The notes under the pieces: model-generated
What the model was told of the DNA's origin: nothing
Database searches by the model: none
Seen by the model: only the letters and a program-made list of their open reading frames with translations
Position numbers and translations under genes: made by a program
Origin: Lachnospiraceae bacterium
GTDB taxonomy: Bacteria > Bacillota > Clostridia > Lachnospirales > Bianqueaceae
Reading direction: 5' to 3'
Assembly: GCA_022794035.1 (NCBI GenBank)
Contig: JAAWDX010000003.1
Span: forward strand, 62,001-126,000
Length of the DNA stretch: 64,000 nucleotides
Shown here: piece after piece, positions 9,049 to 18,444 of the stretch
Layout: each line of letters opens with the position of its first letter
How positions within the stretch are numbered: the stretch's first letter is position 1

Positions 9049-10008
9049 TTATAATACTTCTTTTAAAATACGTTCTGCATTGCCATAGGCAAATTTTTCG
9101 ATGTTTGTCTGAGAAAAGCCGCGGCGCTGGAGCTCTTCGAAGATTTTATGAACATCTAATGGAGAAGCAACCTCTAGGCGGCCGCCGATGCCATCCCAGT
9201 CAGAGCCTAGGCCAACGGCCTCTATGCCGGCAACGTCGGCAATATGTTCAATATGGTCGCAAATGCGTGTAACGGTGCTTTCTGTACTGGTAACGCTTTC
9301 GCCGATAAATTCGGGAGCAAAGTTGATGCCGGTCATACCACCTTTTTCACCCAGTAAACGCAGCATATCGTCGGTTAGATTGCGCTGATGCGGGGTTAAG
9401 GAGCGAGCGTTGGAATGACTAGCGACGAATGGCTTTTTGGTGGTCTTTGCTACGTCATAAAATCCGCCGTCGGATAGGTGGGAGACATCAATAATCATAC
9501 CCAGCTGGTTCATATGCTCGACTGCCTCAAAGCCAAAGGGCGTGAGGCCTTTTTTCATTTCTTCCGCATCGGAGGAATTAGGAAAGCCGAAGCAATTGGC
9601 GCTGTTCCAGGTAAAGGAAATTAAGCGATATCCAAGCTGATAGTAGGTTTCTAGCTTTTCATGACTGCCATCTACCATACGGCCATCCTCGAAGGTGAGA
9701 AAGGCGCTCATCAGCCCCTTGGACTGATTGGCAATATACTCTTCATAGCTGCGGGCAAAGGCAATCATATCGGAATGAGCTGCGATCTCATTCATGAGGC
9801 CATCATACAGCGCTTGGCGAAATGGCTCATCCTCTGATTCTGGCATTCGTGTGCGCGGCGGCATAAAGGTCGCAAAAAACTGGGCGGCGCATTCGCCCTG
9901 CTGCATGCGGACGAAGTCTACGCTATGCTGATTTTGATAAAGACCTTCTGAATTAGCTCCGGGACGATACATCAGCAAAGTATCGCAGTGAAAATCAATG
10001 TATTTCAT
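9049..10008 (-). CDS. Membrane-dipeptidase-type (M19) peptidase
   Basis: Zinc-dependent amidohydrolase-fold dipeptidase, 319 residues, no signal peptide, so probably cytoplasmic. Metal and active-site motifs are in order: DFHCDTLL at the N terminus, the bridging Glu in LTFEDG, IIDVSHLSDGGF, ASHSNARSLTPHQRNLTDD and GSDWDG. I start at 10008 because GAGGG precedes that ATG; another ATG four codons upstream (10020) overlaps this ribosome site. The family cleaves dipeptides, including ones with a D-residue at the C-terminal side. It is a single gene with its own promoter. Confidence 0.93.
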   Translation of the reverse strand: MKYIDFHCDTLLMYRPGANSEGLYQNQHSVDFVRMQQGECAAQFFATFMPPRTRMPESEDEPFRQALYDGLMNEIAAHSDMIAFARSYEEYIANQSKGLMSAFLTFEDGRMVDGSHEKLETYYQLGYRLISFTWNSANCFGFPNSSDAEEMKKGLTPFGFEAVEHMNQLGMIIDVSHLSDGGFYDVAKTTKKPFVASHSNARSLTPHQRNLTDDMLRLLGEKGGMTGINFAPEFIGESVTSTESTVTRICDHIEHIADVAGIEAVGLGSDWDGIGGRLEVASPLDVHKIFEELQRRGFSQTNIEKFAYGNAERILKEVL

Positions 10009-10120
10009 AGAAACCCTCATTTCTGCGCTTTTTTATGCGCGATGTGTTGTATTGTGTGTTCTGCTTTGGCGATAAAGGAGGCTCAGAGATATGAATGGCC
10101 CAAAATATCTTGCCGCCTTT

Positions 10121-10150
10121 ATTGTACCATGAAGGGGTGAGGAAGAACAA
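10121..10150 (-). promoter_or_regulatory. Promoter of the M19 dipeptidase gene
   Basis: On the minus strand, TTGTTC (10145-10150), an 18-base spacer and TACAAT (10121-10126). It leaves a 5' leader of about 105 bases. Confidence 0.55.
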
Positions 10151-10218
10151 GGGAAAAGAAAAAACATTGTATAGAATATATAAAAAATACTTACTATAAA
10201 AGGGATATATAGTCGATA

Positions 10219-10247
10219 TTGACAAATATGAGTGGCTGTGATATAGT
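10219..10247 (+). promoter_or_regulatory. Promoter of the lipoprotein cluster
   Basis: Consensus TTGACA (10219-10224), 17 bases, TATAGT (10242-10247), about 40 bases upstream of the first lipoprotein gene. Confidence 0.85.
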
Positions 10248-10286
10248 AAAAACATAGAGATATTACAAATAGAGAGAAGGAGACGT

Positions 10287-11735
10287 ATGATGAGAAAAAT
10301 TTACTTGATGGGCATACTTATTGGATTATGTATGTTGATGCTAACAGCATGTCAAACGCAGGATAAAGTATATCACTGGGCAGTGCTGCAAAACGGCCGT
10401 CTGCCTCTTGAAGAAAAAAAGATTGAGCAAATAAATGAAAGACTTAAGGAATTAGGAGTCGAAGGACAAATAGAGTTTCATTTTATTAAAACAGAGGAAT
10501 TAGTGACACCGGCAGTGCTGCAGCAAACCTATCAAGATTTGAATAGGAAGATGGATTTTGTATCGATTAGTCCGTCCTTAGTGGCCCTTTACAAAGAGGA
10601 CTGGCAGGACAATTTCGTCGATCTAAGCGGGGCACTGCAGAGCGGTAAGCTGAAGGAATTTTATGAAATGCTTCCCGAGGCCGTTTGGAATGCGAATCGG
10701 ATAGCGGGCGGGATATATTCCTTTTCCAATAGCAAACAGGTGCAGGAGCATGGGTTTGGTTTCTATCAGGATATGGTAGATCAAATAGGAGCAGCTAAGC
10801 TGCAAACGCTGCAGGCCGCCGAAGGACTTGAAGATGAAGAGGTTTGGAAAGCACTGTATGAAGCGAATGGGGAGCAACCCATTTGCGCATGGACAACCAT
10901 TGACTGGAACGCTGCGCAGGGGACGCCGGAGAATCCTTATCCGCATGCTGTGCTGAAAAGGCTGGCGAATGGATGGCATGAGCATGAGTTTGCGATGCTC
11001 ACAGATGATATAGGATTTAATTACGAAACAGGCGCATTTGAATGGCTGGGAGATAGCCCGGCATATATAGAGATCAAGGACAAAGTGATAGATTTCTATG
11101 AAAAAGGATATATCAGAGCGCATGATATTGCAAAGATCCGGGAGGTCGGCGAAGATAAAGAGATCGGCAGAATGGTCTATGGAATGCAGGAGCAAAAAGA
11201 TGCATTTGCACTTTGGATTCCTTCTTATGAAACCATGCAGATCAGTGCAAGAGAAAATTATGCTTATATGTATTCTCTGGTGTATAAAAAGGCGCAGAAA
11301 GGCTGGGAGCAGATTCTGAATGCCATTGGCAAGGATGAACAAATCACGGGAATTCTTAATGATTATTATGATCTGACAGCAACCGCACTTTTGCAGAGCG
11401 AAGGCGCAGAGACGCAAGAGGATCGGTATGCCGCATTAAAAAGCATGTATGAAAAGGCAGAGCTTAGCGAGGTACAGAATTTTATTTTTAATCCGGCATC
11501 CGTACAGGATCTCTGGGAAGAATGCAATGGAAAGGCGGCTGTTCTGGGCGATATGAAGTTTAGGGAAGAGGCAGTTATTACCTTAGAGGATGGAACAGAA
11601 AAAACAGTAGAACAGATTTCTGTAAAAAAGATAAATCAATTTTGGAACTCATATAAGGAAATTCTTCAAGAGGCATCGATAAGAAAGCTTCTTATGGAGG
11701 TAAACCGGCAGTATCAGGAATGGACTCGAAAATAA
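10287..11735 (+). CDS. Solute-binding-protein-like lipoprotein, family A copy 1
   Basis: A 482-residue exported lipoprotein: signal peptide with lipobox LTAC, Cys22. The layout (INERLKELGVEGQIEFHFIKTEEL, a KMDFVSISPSLVALYKEDW block, LPEAVWNANRIAGGIYSF, and later LWIPSYETMQI) resembles the LplA/DUF3502-like extracellular solute-binding proteins, where the last motif corresponds to the GxxYxxP region. It is the most diverged of four family A copies here. A second ATG at 10290 has better spacing from AAGGAG. There is no permease or ATPase gene nearby, so its ligand and partner are unknown. Confidence 0.85.
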   Translation: MMRKIYLMGILIGLCMLMLTACQTQDKVYHWAVLQNGRLPLEEKKIEQINERLKELGVEGQIEFHFIKTEELVTPAVLQQTYQDLNRKMDFVSISPSLVALYKEDWQDNFVDLSGALQSGKLKEFYEMLPEAVWNANRIAGGIYSFSNSKQVQEHGFGFYQDMVDQIGAAKLQTLQAAEGLEDEEVWKALYEANGEQPICAWTTIDWNAAQGTPENPYPHAVLKRLANGWHEHEFAMLTDDIGFNYETGAFEWLGDSPAYIEIKDKVIDFYEKGYIRAHDIAKIREVGEDKEIGRMVYGMQEQKDAFALWIPSYETMQISARENYAYMYSLVYKKAQKGWEQILNAIGKDEQITGILNDYYDLTATALLQSEGAETQEDRYAALKSMYEKAELSEVQNFIFNPASVQDLWEECNGKAAVLGDMKFREEAVITLEDGTEKTVEQISVKKINQFWNSYKEILQEASIRKLLMEVNRQYQEWTRK

Positions 11736-11740
11736 AATAA

Positions 11741-11769
11741 AGGGGAGAGAATGCAAAGTTCTCTCCCCT
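11741..11769 (+). repeat. Intergenic hairpin, copy 1
   Basis: An 11-bp perfect stem (AGGGGAGAGAA / TTCTCTCCCCT) with a seven-base loop just after the stop of the first lipoprotein gene. It lacks a T run on the plus strand, so it may be a weak terminator, a processing or a stability element. A near-identical copy precedes the gene at 16941. Confidence 0.75.
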
Positions 11770-11798
11770 GCTTGTTACAGAAAGAGAGGGAAATAAGT

Positions 11799-13268
11799 AT
11801 GAGAAAATGGATATATATAATCATATTATCATTGTTGTTTTGGATGGCAGTCTTGGTTGGATGTAGTGAGAAAGATAAGACATATCATTGGGCAATTCTG
11901 CAAAATGGCAGGCGTCAGATGGATGAAGATCAGATGCAGCGTATCAATGAACGCTTGCAGGAGATGGGAATTGAAGGAAGGGTAGAGTTTCACTATGTTA
12001 CAGTAGAAGGGCTTGTAACGCCAGAAGTGGTGGAACAGGCCTATAAGGACTTAGGGAAAAAGATGGATTTTGTATCGATTAGCCCATCATTAGTTGCCTT
12101 TACAAAGCAGGAATGGAAGGACACGTTTTTGGAGCTAAGTGAAGAGCTGAAAAACGGAGGCCTGCAAGGCTTTTATGAACGGATTCCGGAAGCGGTGTGG
12201 GAGGCGAATCAGATGGCAGGAGGACTTTATTCCTTTTCTTGGAGTAGTATGATTCGTCCGCATGGGTTTGGGTTTTGTGAGCAAACAGTAGAGCGGGTAG
12301 GAAAGGAAAATTTGCTTAAGCTTACGCAGGCGAGAGGAACAGAGGAGAAGAGTATTTGGAAGGAATTATACGAGAAAGGAGAGGATCAGCCGTTTTGCCA
12401 ATGGACAGCAATTGATTGGGGATATCCAGAGTCAACAGCGGAGGTTCCATATGGAAGACAGACATTAGATAAGTTTACGAATGGCTGGAGAAGGCATTAT
12501 TTTTGGATGATTATGGATGACATAGGGTATAACTATGAGACAGAAAAATTTGAATGGCTTGGAGAAAGTGAGACGTATGAAAAGCTTTACCAGGATGTAA
12601 TTGAATTTTGTCAGAAAGGATATATCAGGGGAGTTAACATTGATCTTGTAATAGAATATGATGCAGATATAGAGACGGGACAGGTGTTCTTTGGATATGA
12701 TAATCAGGTAGAAGAGAATAAAATATATCCCCCACTTAGTTTATGGGTACCGTCATGGGAGGAGGTACAGCTTGATCCAAGACCAGTGTATGGGTATGTA
12801 TATTCGTTTGTATATAAAGAGGCTAGGGAGGGCTGGCAAGAGGTGCTGAATGCGATTGGAATGGATGAGGAGATCACAGAGATCATTAATAAAAAGGATG
12901 ATATGACGCTGACACGAATACTGTATGAGCAACTGGATGAAGGTACGCCTATTCCGCCTCAGGTAGATGATATGTATGCATTTTTGGAGAAAGTATACAG
13001 CAAGAGAGAAAAAAGAGAGGTGACAGACTTCATTTTTAACCCGCTGCCGGTGCAAGAGATTTTAGAGGAATGTGAGCGAAAAGCGGGTATGTATACAAGT
13101 GCAAATTTTCGTAGAGATGAGCCTAATTTAACTTGGACAGAAAGAAAAATAGCGATAGAAAAAGTAGAGGACTTCTGGCAGAAATATCAGGAGCTGATGA
13201 AGGATAGTCCGATTCGTGAGGTGGTGGAGGAAGTGAACCGGCAATATCAAGAGTGGATTCAAAAATAA
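11799..13268 (+). CDS. Solute-binding-protein-like lipoprotein, family A copy 2
   Basis: A 489-residue lipoprotein with lipobox LVGC (Cys22). It begins at the ATG at 11799, preceded by AGAGAGGGAAATAAGT; the in-frame ATG at 11751 lies inside the hairpin loop and is rejected. It shares with copies 3 and 4 long identical stretches, such as YHWAILQNGRRQMDED near the mature N terminus and EGWQEVLNAIGMDEEITEI near the middle of the C-terminal half, while the segment around residues 175-215 differs between copies. It forms a pair with the family B gene that follows 83 bases later. Surface anchoring is clear; ligand unknown. Confidence 0.87.
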   Translation: MRKWIYIIILSLLFWMAVLVGCSEKDKTYHWAILQNGRRQMDEDQMQRINERLQEMGIEGRVEFHYVTVEGLVTPEVVEQAYKDLGKKMDFVSISPSLVAFTKQEWKDTFLELSEELKNGGLQGFYERIPEAVWEANQMAGGLYSFSWSSMIRPHGFGFCEQTVERVGKENLLKLTQARGTEEKSIWKELYEKGEDQPFCQWTAIDWGYPESTAEVPYGRQTLDKFTNGWRRHYFWMIMDDIGYNYETEKFEWLGESETYEKLYQDVIEFCQKGYIRGVNIDLVIEYDADIETGQVFFGYDNQVEENKIYPPLSLWVPSWEEVQLDPRPVYGYVYSFVYKEAREGWQEVLNAIGMDEEITEIINKKDDMTLTRILYEQLDEGTPIPPQVDDMYAFLEKVYSKREKREVTDFIFNPLPVQEILEECERKAGMYTSANFRRDEPNLTWTERKIAIEKVEDFWQKYQELMKDSPIREVVEEVNRQYQEWIQK

Positions 13269-13351
13269 AAGAATATGAAAATGAAAAGATAAGGCAATTC
13301 TTAGAGACTAGTTTACAATGTTAGAATCATTTTATCTAACGGAGGTATATT

Positions 13352-14884
13352 GTGTATAAACGGTATTATTTTTTATTGATTTGTATGTTGATAACAAGTA
13401 TTTTATTATGTGCTTGTCAAAAAGAAGAAGTGCCAGTGCAAAAGTCTACAGAAATACCAACAGAAGAACTGAATATTTTTATTTTAGGCGATGCATTTAC
13501 AGTGTTCTATGCATCTGAAAATAAAAAGGAAGTAATTTATACAACATATATGAATTTGGGAGAATATGAGTCTACTATTTGTTACGGGGAAGAGGGCTTT
13601 CTCTTTTATGATGCATTTAATCAATATCAGCAACAAAACGGGATCCGTCTAAATCTACATTGGTATCAATATCCAGATGAATTAGAAAAAGCACTTTTAA
13701 CAATGGATAAAGAAGAATTGCCCGATATTATTATTACAAACTATAGCACGACTGGAGACTTTTATCAGTATATGAAACAAGGTTTCTTTTATGATATTAC
13801 TTCTTATACTGAGGCAGAGGAATTGTATACAAGTGATGAGTATTATAATTTGGTATTAGAGGCAGGGCGGTTGAATGGGAAACAATATATTTTGCCAATT
13901 CTTTTTAATATTGATACACTTATGGGCTGTGAGAAAAATTGGAATATATTAGAGCTAAATGAAAAAACAGCAGAGAGTCATGAACAATTGATGAATGTTG
14001 TGTTGCAGGCTCAGCGAGAACGACAATTACAAGAAGTAATTGGGCAATGGATTGCATATACGGCATATTATACACCTTATGCATTATATGATGCAGCGGG
14101 AGAAAGATGGATTGATTATGAAAAGGAAAATGTAAGCCTGAATAAACAACGGTTTTATCAGATGGCAGAGTTTTATAGAAATTTTTTACAAGAGCAATTT
14201 GGCGAAGTACAGATTGGACAGGATTTATTATGGGAGAAGACAAAACATATGGAGGCGAGAAAAGCAACTGAAAAATATATGGAGGAGTATATAGATAATA
14301 AAGGATGTATTATAGAAGGGGGCGGCGCTTTTCAGGGATTTATTCATAATGCGGCGGCGCAAGCATGGTACTATGAAAGTAGATACCAAGATATGGGAGA
14401 AGAGTTCAGACTAATGGCAATACCGGGAGCTGCTCAAGGGACGACGGCACATGTCTCCTGCTTTGGCGGTGTGTTAAGTACATCTAAACATCCGGAAGAG
14501 GCATACAATTTCTTGCGCTATCTAATGGATACAGAGATTTTTTGTGGTTTTGGCATTTCTGTTAATAAAGAAAATGTATCTAAGATGTTAGCGAATTTAA
14601 GTAAGTTAGAATATGAATTAAGATATGGATGTCAGCCCTTGAAAGAGGATGGAACTCCTTATACAGGGGATGGGGATTATATTATTCATCCAATGACTAA
14701 AGAGACTAAAGAAAGTCTAGAAAAGATGCTCGAAAATATAACAAGCGTATCACTGCCAGATTGGCCAGTATATGAAATTCTACGGAAACAATTGGAGAAA
14801 TATGGAAAAGGAGAAATATCTGTTGAAATAGCGTATGAAACGGCTTATCATCAGCTTGAAAATTATTTAAAAGAAAGGAAGTAA
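13352..14884 (+). CDS. Solute-binding-protein-like lipoprotein, family B copy 1
   Basis: A 510-residue lipoprotein, GTG start seven bases after GGAGG, lipobox LCAC (Cys22). It looks like a type-1 (MalE/UgpB-like) extracellular binding protein: LPDIIITNYSTTGDFYQYMK, GKQYILPILFNIDTLMG, and a late GGVLSTSKHPEEAYNFLRYL block that matches the SKHPEEAxxFL pattern of the family. It is 1 base from the next gene. Its codons are clearly richer in A and T than those of its paralogue at 18445, although the proteins are alike, so one copy may have a different history. No transporter partner nearby. Confidence 0.87.
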   Translation: MYKRYYFLLICMLITSILLCACQKEEVPVQKSTEIPTEELNIFILGDAFTVFYASENKKEVIYTTYMNLGEYESTICYGEEGFLFYDAFNQYQQQNGIRLNLHWYQYPDELEKALLTMDKEELPDIIITNYSTTGDFYQYMKQGFFYDITSYTEAEELYTSDEYYNLVLEAGRLNGKQYILPILFNIDTLMGCEKNWNILELNEKTAESHEQLMNVVLQAQRERQLQEVIGQWIAYTAYYTPYALYDAAGERWIDYEKENVSLNKQRFYQMAEFYRNFLQEQFGEVQIGQDLLWEKTKHMEARKATEKYMEEYIDNKGCIIEGGGAFQGFIHNAAAQAWYYESRYQDMGEEFRLMAIPGAAQGTTAHVSCFGGVLSTSKHPEEAYNFLRYLMDTEIFCGFGISVNKENVSKMLANLSKLEYELRYGCQPLKEDGTPYTGDGDYIIHPMTKETKESLEKMLENITSVSLPDWPVYEILRKQLEKYGKGEISVEIAYETAYHQLENYLKERK

Positions 14885-14885
14885 A

Positions 14886-16349
14886 ATGAAGAAAGTTAAA
14901 TATATAGTTGTATTATTTTTTTTCTTATATATGATAACCTTACTGGGATGCAGTGAGAAAGATAAGGTATATCACTGGGCGATTCTGCAAAACGGCAGGC
15001 GCCAGATGGATGAAGACCAGATGCAGCGTATCAATGAGCGCTTGCAGGAGATGGGAATTGAAGGAAGGATAGAGTTTCACTATGTTACAGTAGAAGGGCT
15101 TGTAACGCCGGAAGTAGTGGAACAGGCCTATAAAGATTTAGGAAGAAAGATGGATTTTGTATCGATTAGTCCATCGTTAGTGGCTTTTACAAAGCAGGAA
15201 TGGAAGGACACGTTTTTGGAGCTGAGTGAAGAGCTGAAAAACGGAGGCCTGCAAGGCTTTTATGAACGGATTCCGGAAGCGGTGTGGGAGGCGAATCAGA
15301 TGGCAGGAGGACTTTATTCCTTTTCTTGGAGTAGTATGATTCGTCCGCATGGATTTGGATTTTGTGAGCAAACAATAGAGCGGGTAGGAAAGGAAAATCT
15401 ACTTAAGCTTACAGAGGCAAATGGAACCAAGGATGAAGAAATCTGGAAGGAACTATATGAGGCAAATGGGGAACAGGCAATCTGTTTATGGACGGGAATG
15501 GACTGGGGACATCCAGAGCCGACAGCAGAGATTCCGTATGGAAGGCAGACTTTAGATAAGTTTACGAATGGGTGGAGAAGGCATTATTTTTGGATGATCA
15601 TGGATGATGTAGGATATAATTATGAAACAGAGAGATTTGAATGGCTGGGAGAGAGTGAGACATATCAAGATCTGTATCATGGAGTTGTGGAATTTTATAA
15701 GAAGGGTTATATCAGAAACATCAATATTGATACGGTGATAGAATATGATGCAGATATTGATGCCGGACAGGTGTTCTTTGGATATGATAATCAGGTAGAA
15801 GAAAATAATATTAGTCGATGGATATTATGGGTACCGTCATGGGAGAAGGTACAGCTTGATCCAAGACCAGTATATGGATATGTATATTCATTTGTATATA
15901 AAGAGGCTAGGGAGGGCTGGCAAGAGGTGCTGAATGCGATTGGAATGGATGAGGAGATCACAGAGATCATTAATAAAAAGGATGATATGACGCTGACACG
16001 AATACTGTATGAGCAACTGGACGAAGGTACTCCTGTTCCGCCTCAGGTAGATGATATGTATACATTCCTTGAGGAAATATACAGTAAGAGAGAAAAAAGA
16101 GCGGTAACGGATTTCATTTTTAATCCGCTGCCGATACAGGATATTCTGAGAGAATGCGAGCGAAGAGCAAGCGCATATGCTAGTACAGATTTTTACAATG
16201 AAGATGCAAAAGGCTGGTCAGAAAGAAAAATAGTGATAGAAAAAGTAGAAGATTTCTGGCAGAACTATCAAGATTTGATGAAGGATAGTCCGATCCATGA
16301 GGTAGTGGAGGAAGTAAACCGGCAATATCAGGAGTGGATTCAAAAATAA
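14886..16349 (+). CDS. Solute-binding-protein-like lipoprotein, family A copy 3
   Basis: A 487-residue lipoprotein (lipobox TLLGC, Cys22), starting one base after the stop of the family B gene with GAAAGGAAG upstream, so translation is probably coupled. Most of the mature protein is nearly identical to copy 2, including about 119 bases identical at DNA level (15903-16021 against 12819-12937), but the signal peptide and the 175-215 region are its own and partly resemble copy 1 (ELYEANGEQAIC). This mosaic suggests recombination between copies. Function unknown beyond a solute-binding-like fold. Confidence 0.87.
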   Translation: MKKVKYIVVLFFFLYMITLLGCSEKDKVYHWAILQNGRRQMDEDQMQRINERLQEMGIEGRIEFHYVTVEGLVTPEVVEQAYKDLGRKMDFVSISPSLVAFTKQEWKDTFLELSEELKNGGLQGFYERIPEAVWEANQMAGGLYSFSWSSMIRPHGFGFCEQTIERVGKENLLKLTEANGTKDEEIWKELYEANGEQAICLWTGMDWGHPEPTAEIPYGRQTLDKFTNGWRRHYFWMIMDDVGYNYETERFEWLGESETYQDLYHGVVEFYKKGYIRNINIDTVIEYDADIDAGQVFFGYDNQVEENNISRWILWVPSWEKVQLDPRPVYGYVYSFVYKEAREGWQEVLNAIGMDEEITEIINKKDDMTLTRILYEQLDEGTPVPPQVDDMYTFLEEIYSKREKRAVTDFIFNPLPIQDILRECERRASAYASTDFYNEDAKGWSERKIVIEKVEDFWQNYQDLMKDSPIHEVVEEVNRQYQEWIQK

Positions 16350-16385
16350 ATACTATATAAAAATAGAATAAAGGTAAAATAGAGG

Positions 16386-16414
16386 TTGACAAAAATAAAA
16401 TAAAATGATATATT
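16386..16414 (+). promoter_or_regulatory. Promoter of the small secreted protein gene
   Basis: Consensus TTGACA (16386-16391), 17 bases, TATATT (16409-16414). It leaves a leader of about 105 bases, rich in A, before the start at 16527. Confidence 0.8.
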
Positions 16415-16526
16415 TAAATCAACAAAAAATTTAGAACGGAATGGGTTGGAGGTGAGTCCGATGTTCCTATAAGAATCTGGATAGATAACAAAGGCCTAAA
16501 AATTAAAATAAAAAGGAGAAAACGAA

Positions 16527-16865
16527 ATGAAAAAGAAGTTTTTTGCAGGAATTTTAGTTGCGGCGATGTTATTGGTTAGTATAGGGGCATTGGCAAAAAC
16601 AAATAGTGATACAGTTCCCTTTGATGGAGGGGGATATGGTGTAATTACAATTGGGATTTCAGAGCAAGGATATAGTGCATGGGCAGAAACTGTATCCTAC
16701 AGTGCCAATAATGAGGTGCTTAGTACACGTGTAAAAGGATATGGTACAAGTGTGAAGGACGCTACAGGACATAGTGATGCAGCAGTAACAGGAAATTTTA
16801 CATCAGCAGAGTCATGGCATGCATTTTTTGGTCGATCAAGCTGTAACATGTATATATACCGATAA
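16527..16865 (+). CDS. Small secreted protein of unknown function
   Basis: A 112-residue protein with a clear Sec signal peptide (MKKKFFAGILVAAMLLVSIGA, 21 residues with probable cleavage shortly after) and no lipobox. The mature part of about 88 residues is rich in Gly, Ser, Thr and aromatic residues and looks like beta structure (GGGYGVITIGISEQGYSAW). One Cys near the C terminus, end SSCNMYIYR. Strong AAAAAGGAG ribosome site and its own promoter. It sits inside the lipoprotein cluster. I do not recognise the family; a faint likeness to lactococcin-972-type secreted peptides (SDAAVTGNFTSAESW) is not enough to name it. Confidence 0.8.
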   Translation: MKKKFFAGILVAAMLLVSIGALAKTNSDTVPFDGGGYGVITIGISEQGYSAWAETVSYSANNEVLSTRVKGYGTSVKDATGHSDAAVTGNFTSAESWHAFFGRSSCNMYIYR

Positions 16866-16883
16866 AGAATAATATGGTATAAG

Positions 16884-16912
16884 GGGGGAGAGAATGCAGA
16901 GTTCTCTCCCCT
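16884..16912 (+). repeat. Intergenic hairpin, copy 2
   Basis: A stem of GGGGAGAGAA with TTCTCTCCCC around a seven-base loop, followed by TGTTTGCTATAGAAAGAGGG. Sequence and position before a family A lipoprotein gene match the copy at 11741-11769. Confidence 0.75.
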
Positions 16913-16940
16913 GTTTGCTATAGAAAGAGGGAAAATAGGT

Positions 16941-18413
16941 ATGAGAAAATGGATGTATATAATCATATTATCATTGTTGTTTTGTATGGCAGTCCTGATT
17001 GGATGCAGTGAGAAAGATAAGGTATATCACTGGGCGATTCTGCAAAACGGCAGGCGTCAGATGGATGAAGGTCAGATGCAGCGTATCAATGAACGCTTGC
17101 AGGAGATGGGAATTGAAGGGAGAGTAGAGTTTCACTATGTTACAGTAGAAGGGCTTGTAACGCCGGAAGTAGTGGAGCAGGCCTATAAGGACTTAGGGAA
17201 AAAGATGGATTTTGTATCGATTAGTCCATCGTTAGTAGCTTTTACAAAGCAGGAGTGGCAGGACACGTTTCTGGAGCTGAGTGAAGATCTGAAAAACGGA
17301 GGTCTGCAAGGTTTTTACGAGCGGATTCCGGAAGTAGTGTGGGAGGCGAATCAGATGGCAGGAGGGATCTATTCATTCTCTTGGGCAAATGAAATTCGCC
17401 CACATGGGTTTGGATTTTGTGAGCAAACAATAGAGCGGGTAGGAAAGGAAAATCTACTTAAGCTTACGCAGGCGAGAGGAACAGAGGAGAAGAGTATTTG
17501 GAAGGAGTTATATGAGAAAAGCGGGGAACAGCCGTTTTGTCAATGGACAGGAATTGATTGGGGGAGGCCATCGCCGACAACAGAACGTCCTTATGATAGG
17601 ACAACATTGGATAATATTACGAATGGTTGGAGAAGGCATTATTTTTGGATGATCATGGATGACATAGGGTATAACTATGAGACAGAAAAATTTGAATGGC
17701 TTGGAGAAAGCGAGATGTATGAAAGGCTTTACCGAGATGTAATTGAGCTTTATCAAAAGGGATACACTAGGAGAATTAACATTGATCTTGTAATAGAATA
17801 TGAGGTAGATATAGAGGTTGGGCAGGTTTTTTTTGGTTATGATAATCAGATAGAGGAAAGACATACAGAAAATTCTAGTTATCGTTTATGGGTACCGTCA
17901 TGGGAGGAAATACAGCTTGATCCAAGATCAGCATACGGGTACGTATATTCATTTGTATATAAAGAGGCTAGGGAGGGCTGGCAGGAGGTGCTGAATGCGA
18001 TTGGAATGGATGAGGAGATCACAGAGATCATTAATAAAAAGGATGATATGACATTGACACGGATACTGTATGAACAACTGGATGAAGGGACGTCTGTTCC
18101 ACCTAAGGTAGATGATATGTATGCATTTTTAGAGGAGGTATATAGCAAACGAGAAAAGAAAGAGGTGACAGACTTCATTTTTAATCCACTACCGGTGCAA
18201 GAGATTTTAGAAGAATGTGAACGAAGAGCGGATATGTATGCGAGCACAAATTTTTGTAGAGATGAGCCTAATTTAACTTGGTCAGAAAGAAAAATAGTGA
18301 TAGAAAAAGTAGAAGATTTCTGGCAGAACTATCAAGATTTGATGAAGGATAGTCCGATCCATGAGGTGGTGGAGGAAGTGAACCGGCAATATCAGGAGTG
18401 GATTCAAAACTGA
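16941..18413 (+). CDS. Solute-binding-protein-like lipoprotein, family A copy 4
   Basis: A 490-residue lipoprotein, lipobox LIGC (Cys22), start preceded by AAAGAGGGAAAATAGGT. Its signal peptide is almost the same as that of copy 2 (MRKWMYIIILSLLF against MRKWIYIIILSLLF), as is the region upstream, so gene and leader were duplicated together. It diverges from copies 2 and 3 around RPSPTTERPYDRTTLDNITN. It is followed 31 bases later by the second family B gene, repeating the A-B order seen at 11799-14884. Ligand unknown. Confidence 0.87.
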   Translation: MRKWMYIIILSLLFCMAVLIGCSEKDKVYHWAILQNGRRQMDEGQMQRINERLQEMGIEGRVEFHYVTVEGLVTPEVVEQAYKDLGKKMDFVSISPSLVAFTKQEWQDTFLELSEDLKNGGLQGFYERIPEVVWEANQMAGGIYSFSWANEIRPHGFGFCEQTIERVGKENLLKLTQARGTEEKSIWKELYEKSGEQPFCQWTGIDWGRPSPTTERPYDRTTLDNITNGWRRHYFWMIMDDIGYNYETEKFEWLGESEMYERLYRDVIELYQKGYTRRINIDLVIEYEVDIEVGQVFFGYDNQIEERHTENSSYRLWVPSWEEIQLDPRSAYGYVYSFVYKEAREGWQEVLNAIGMDEEITEIINKKDDMTLTRILYEQLDEGTSVPPKVDDMYAFLEEVYSKREKKEVTDFIFNPLPVQEILEECERRADMYASTNFCRDEPNLTWSERKIVIEKVEDFWQNYQDLMKDSPIHEVVEEVNRQYQEWIQN

Positions 18414-18444
18414 TAGATTTAGGGATAGAGAAGGAGGATAGAGT

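Noticed and set aside
10623-11417. 264-codon open frame on the minus strand
   Set aside because: Antisense to the first lipoprotein gene, with no ribosome site; the plus-strand frame has a signal peptide and paralogues.
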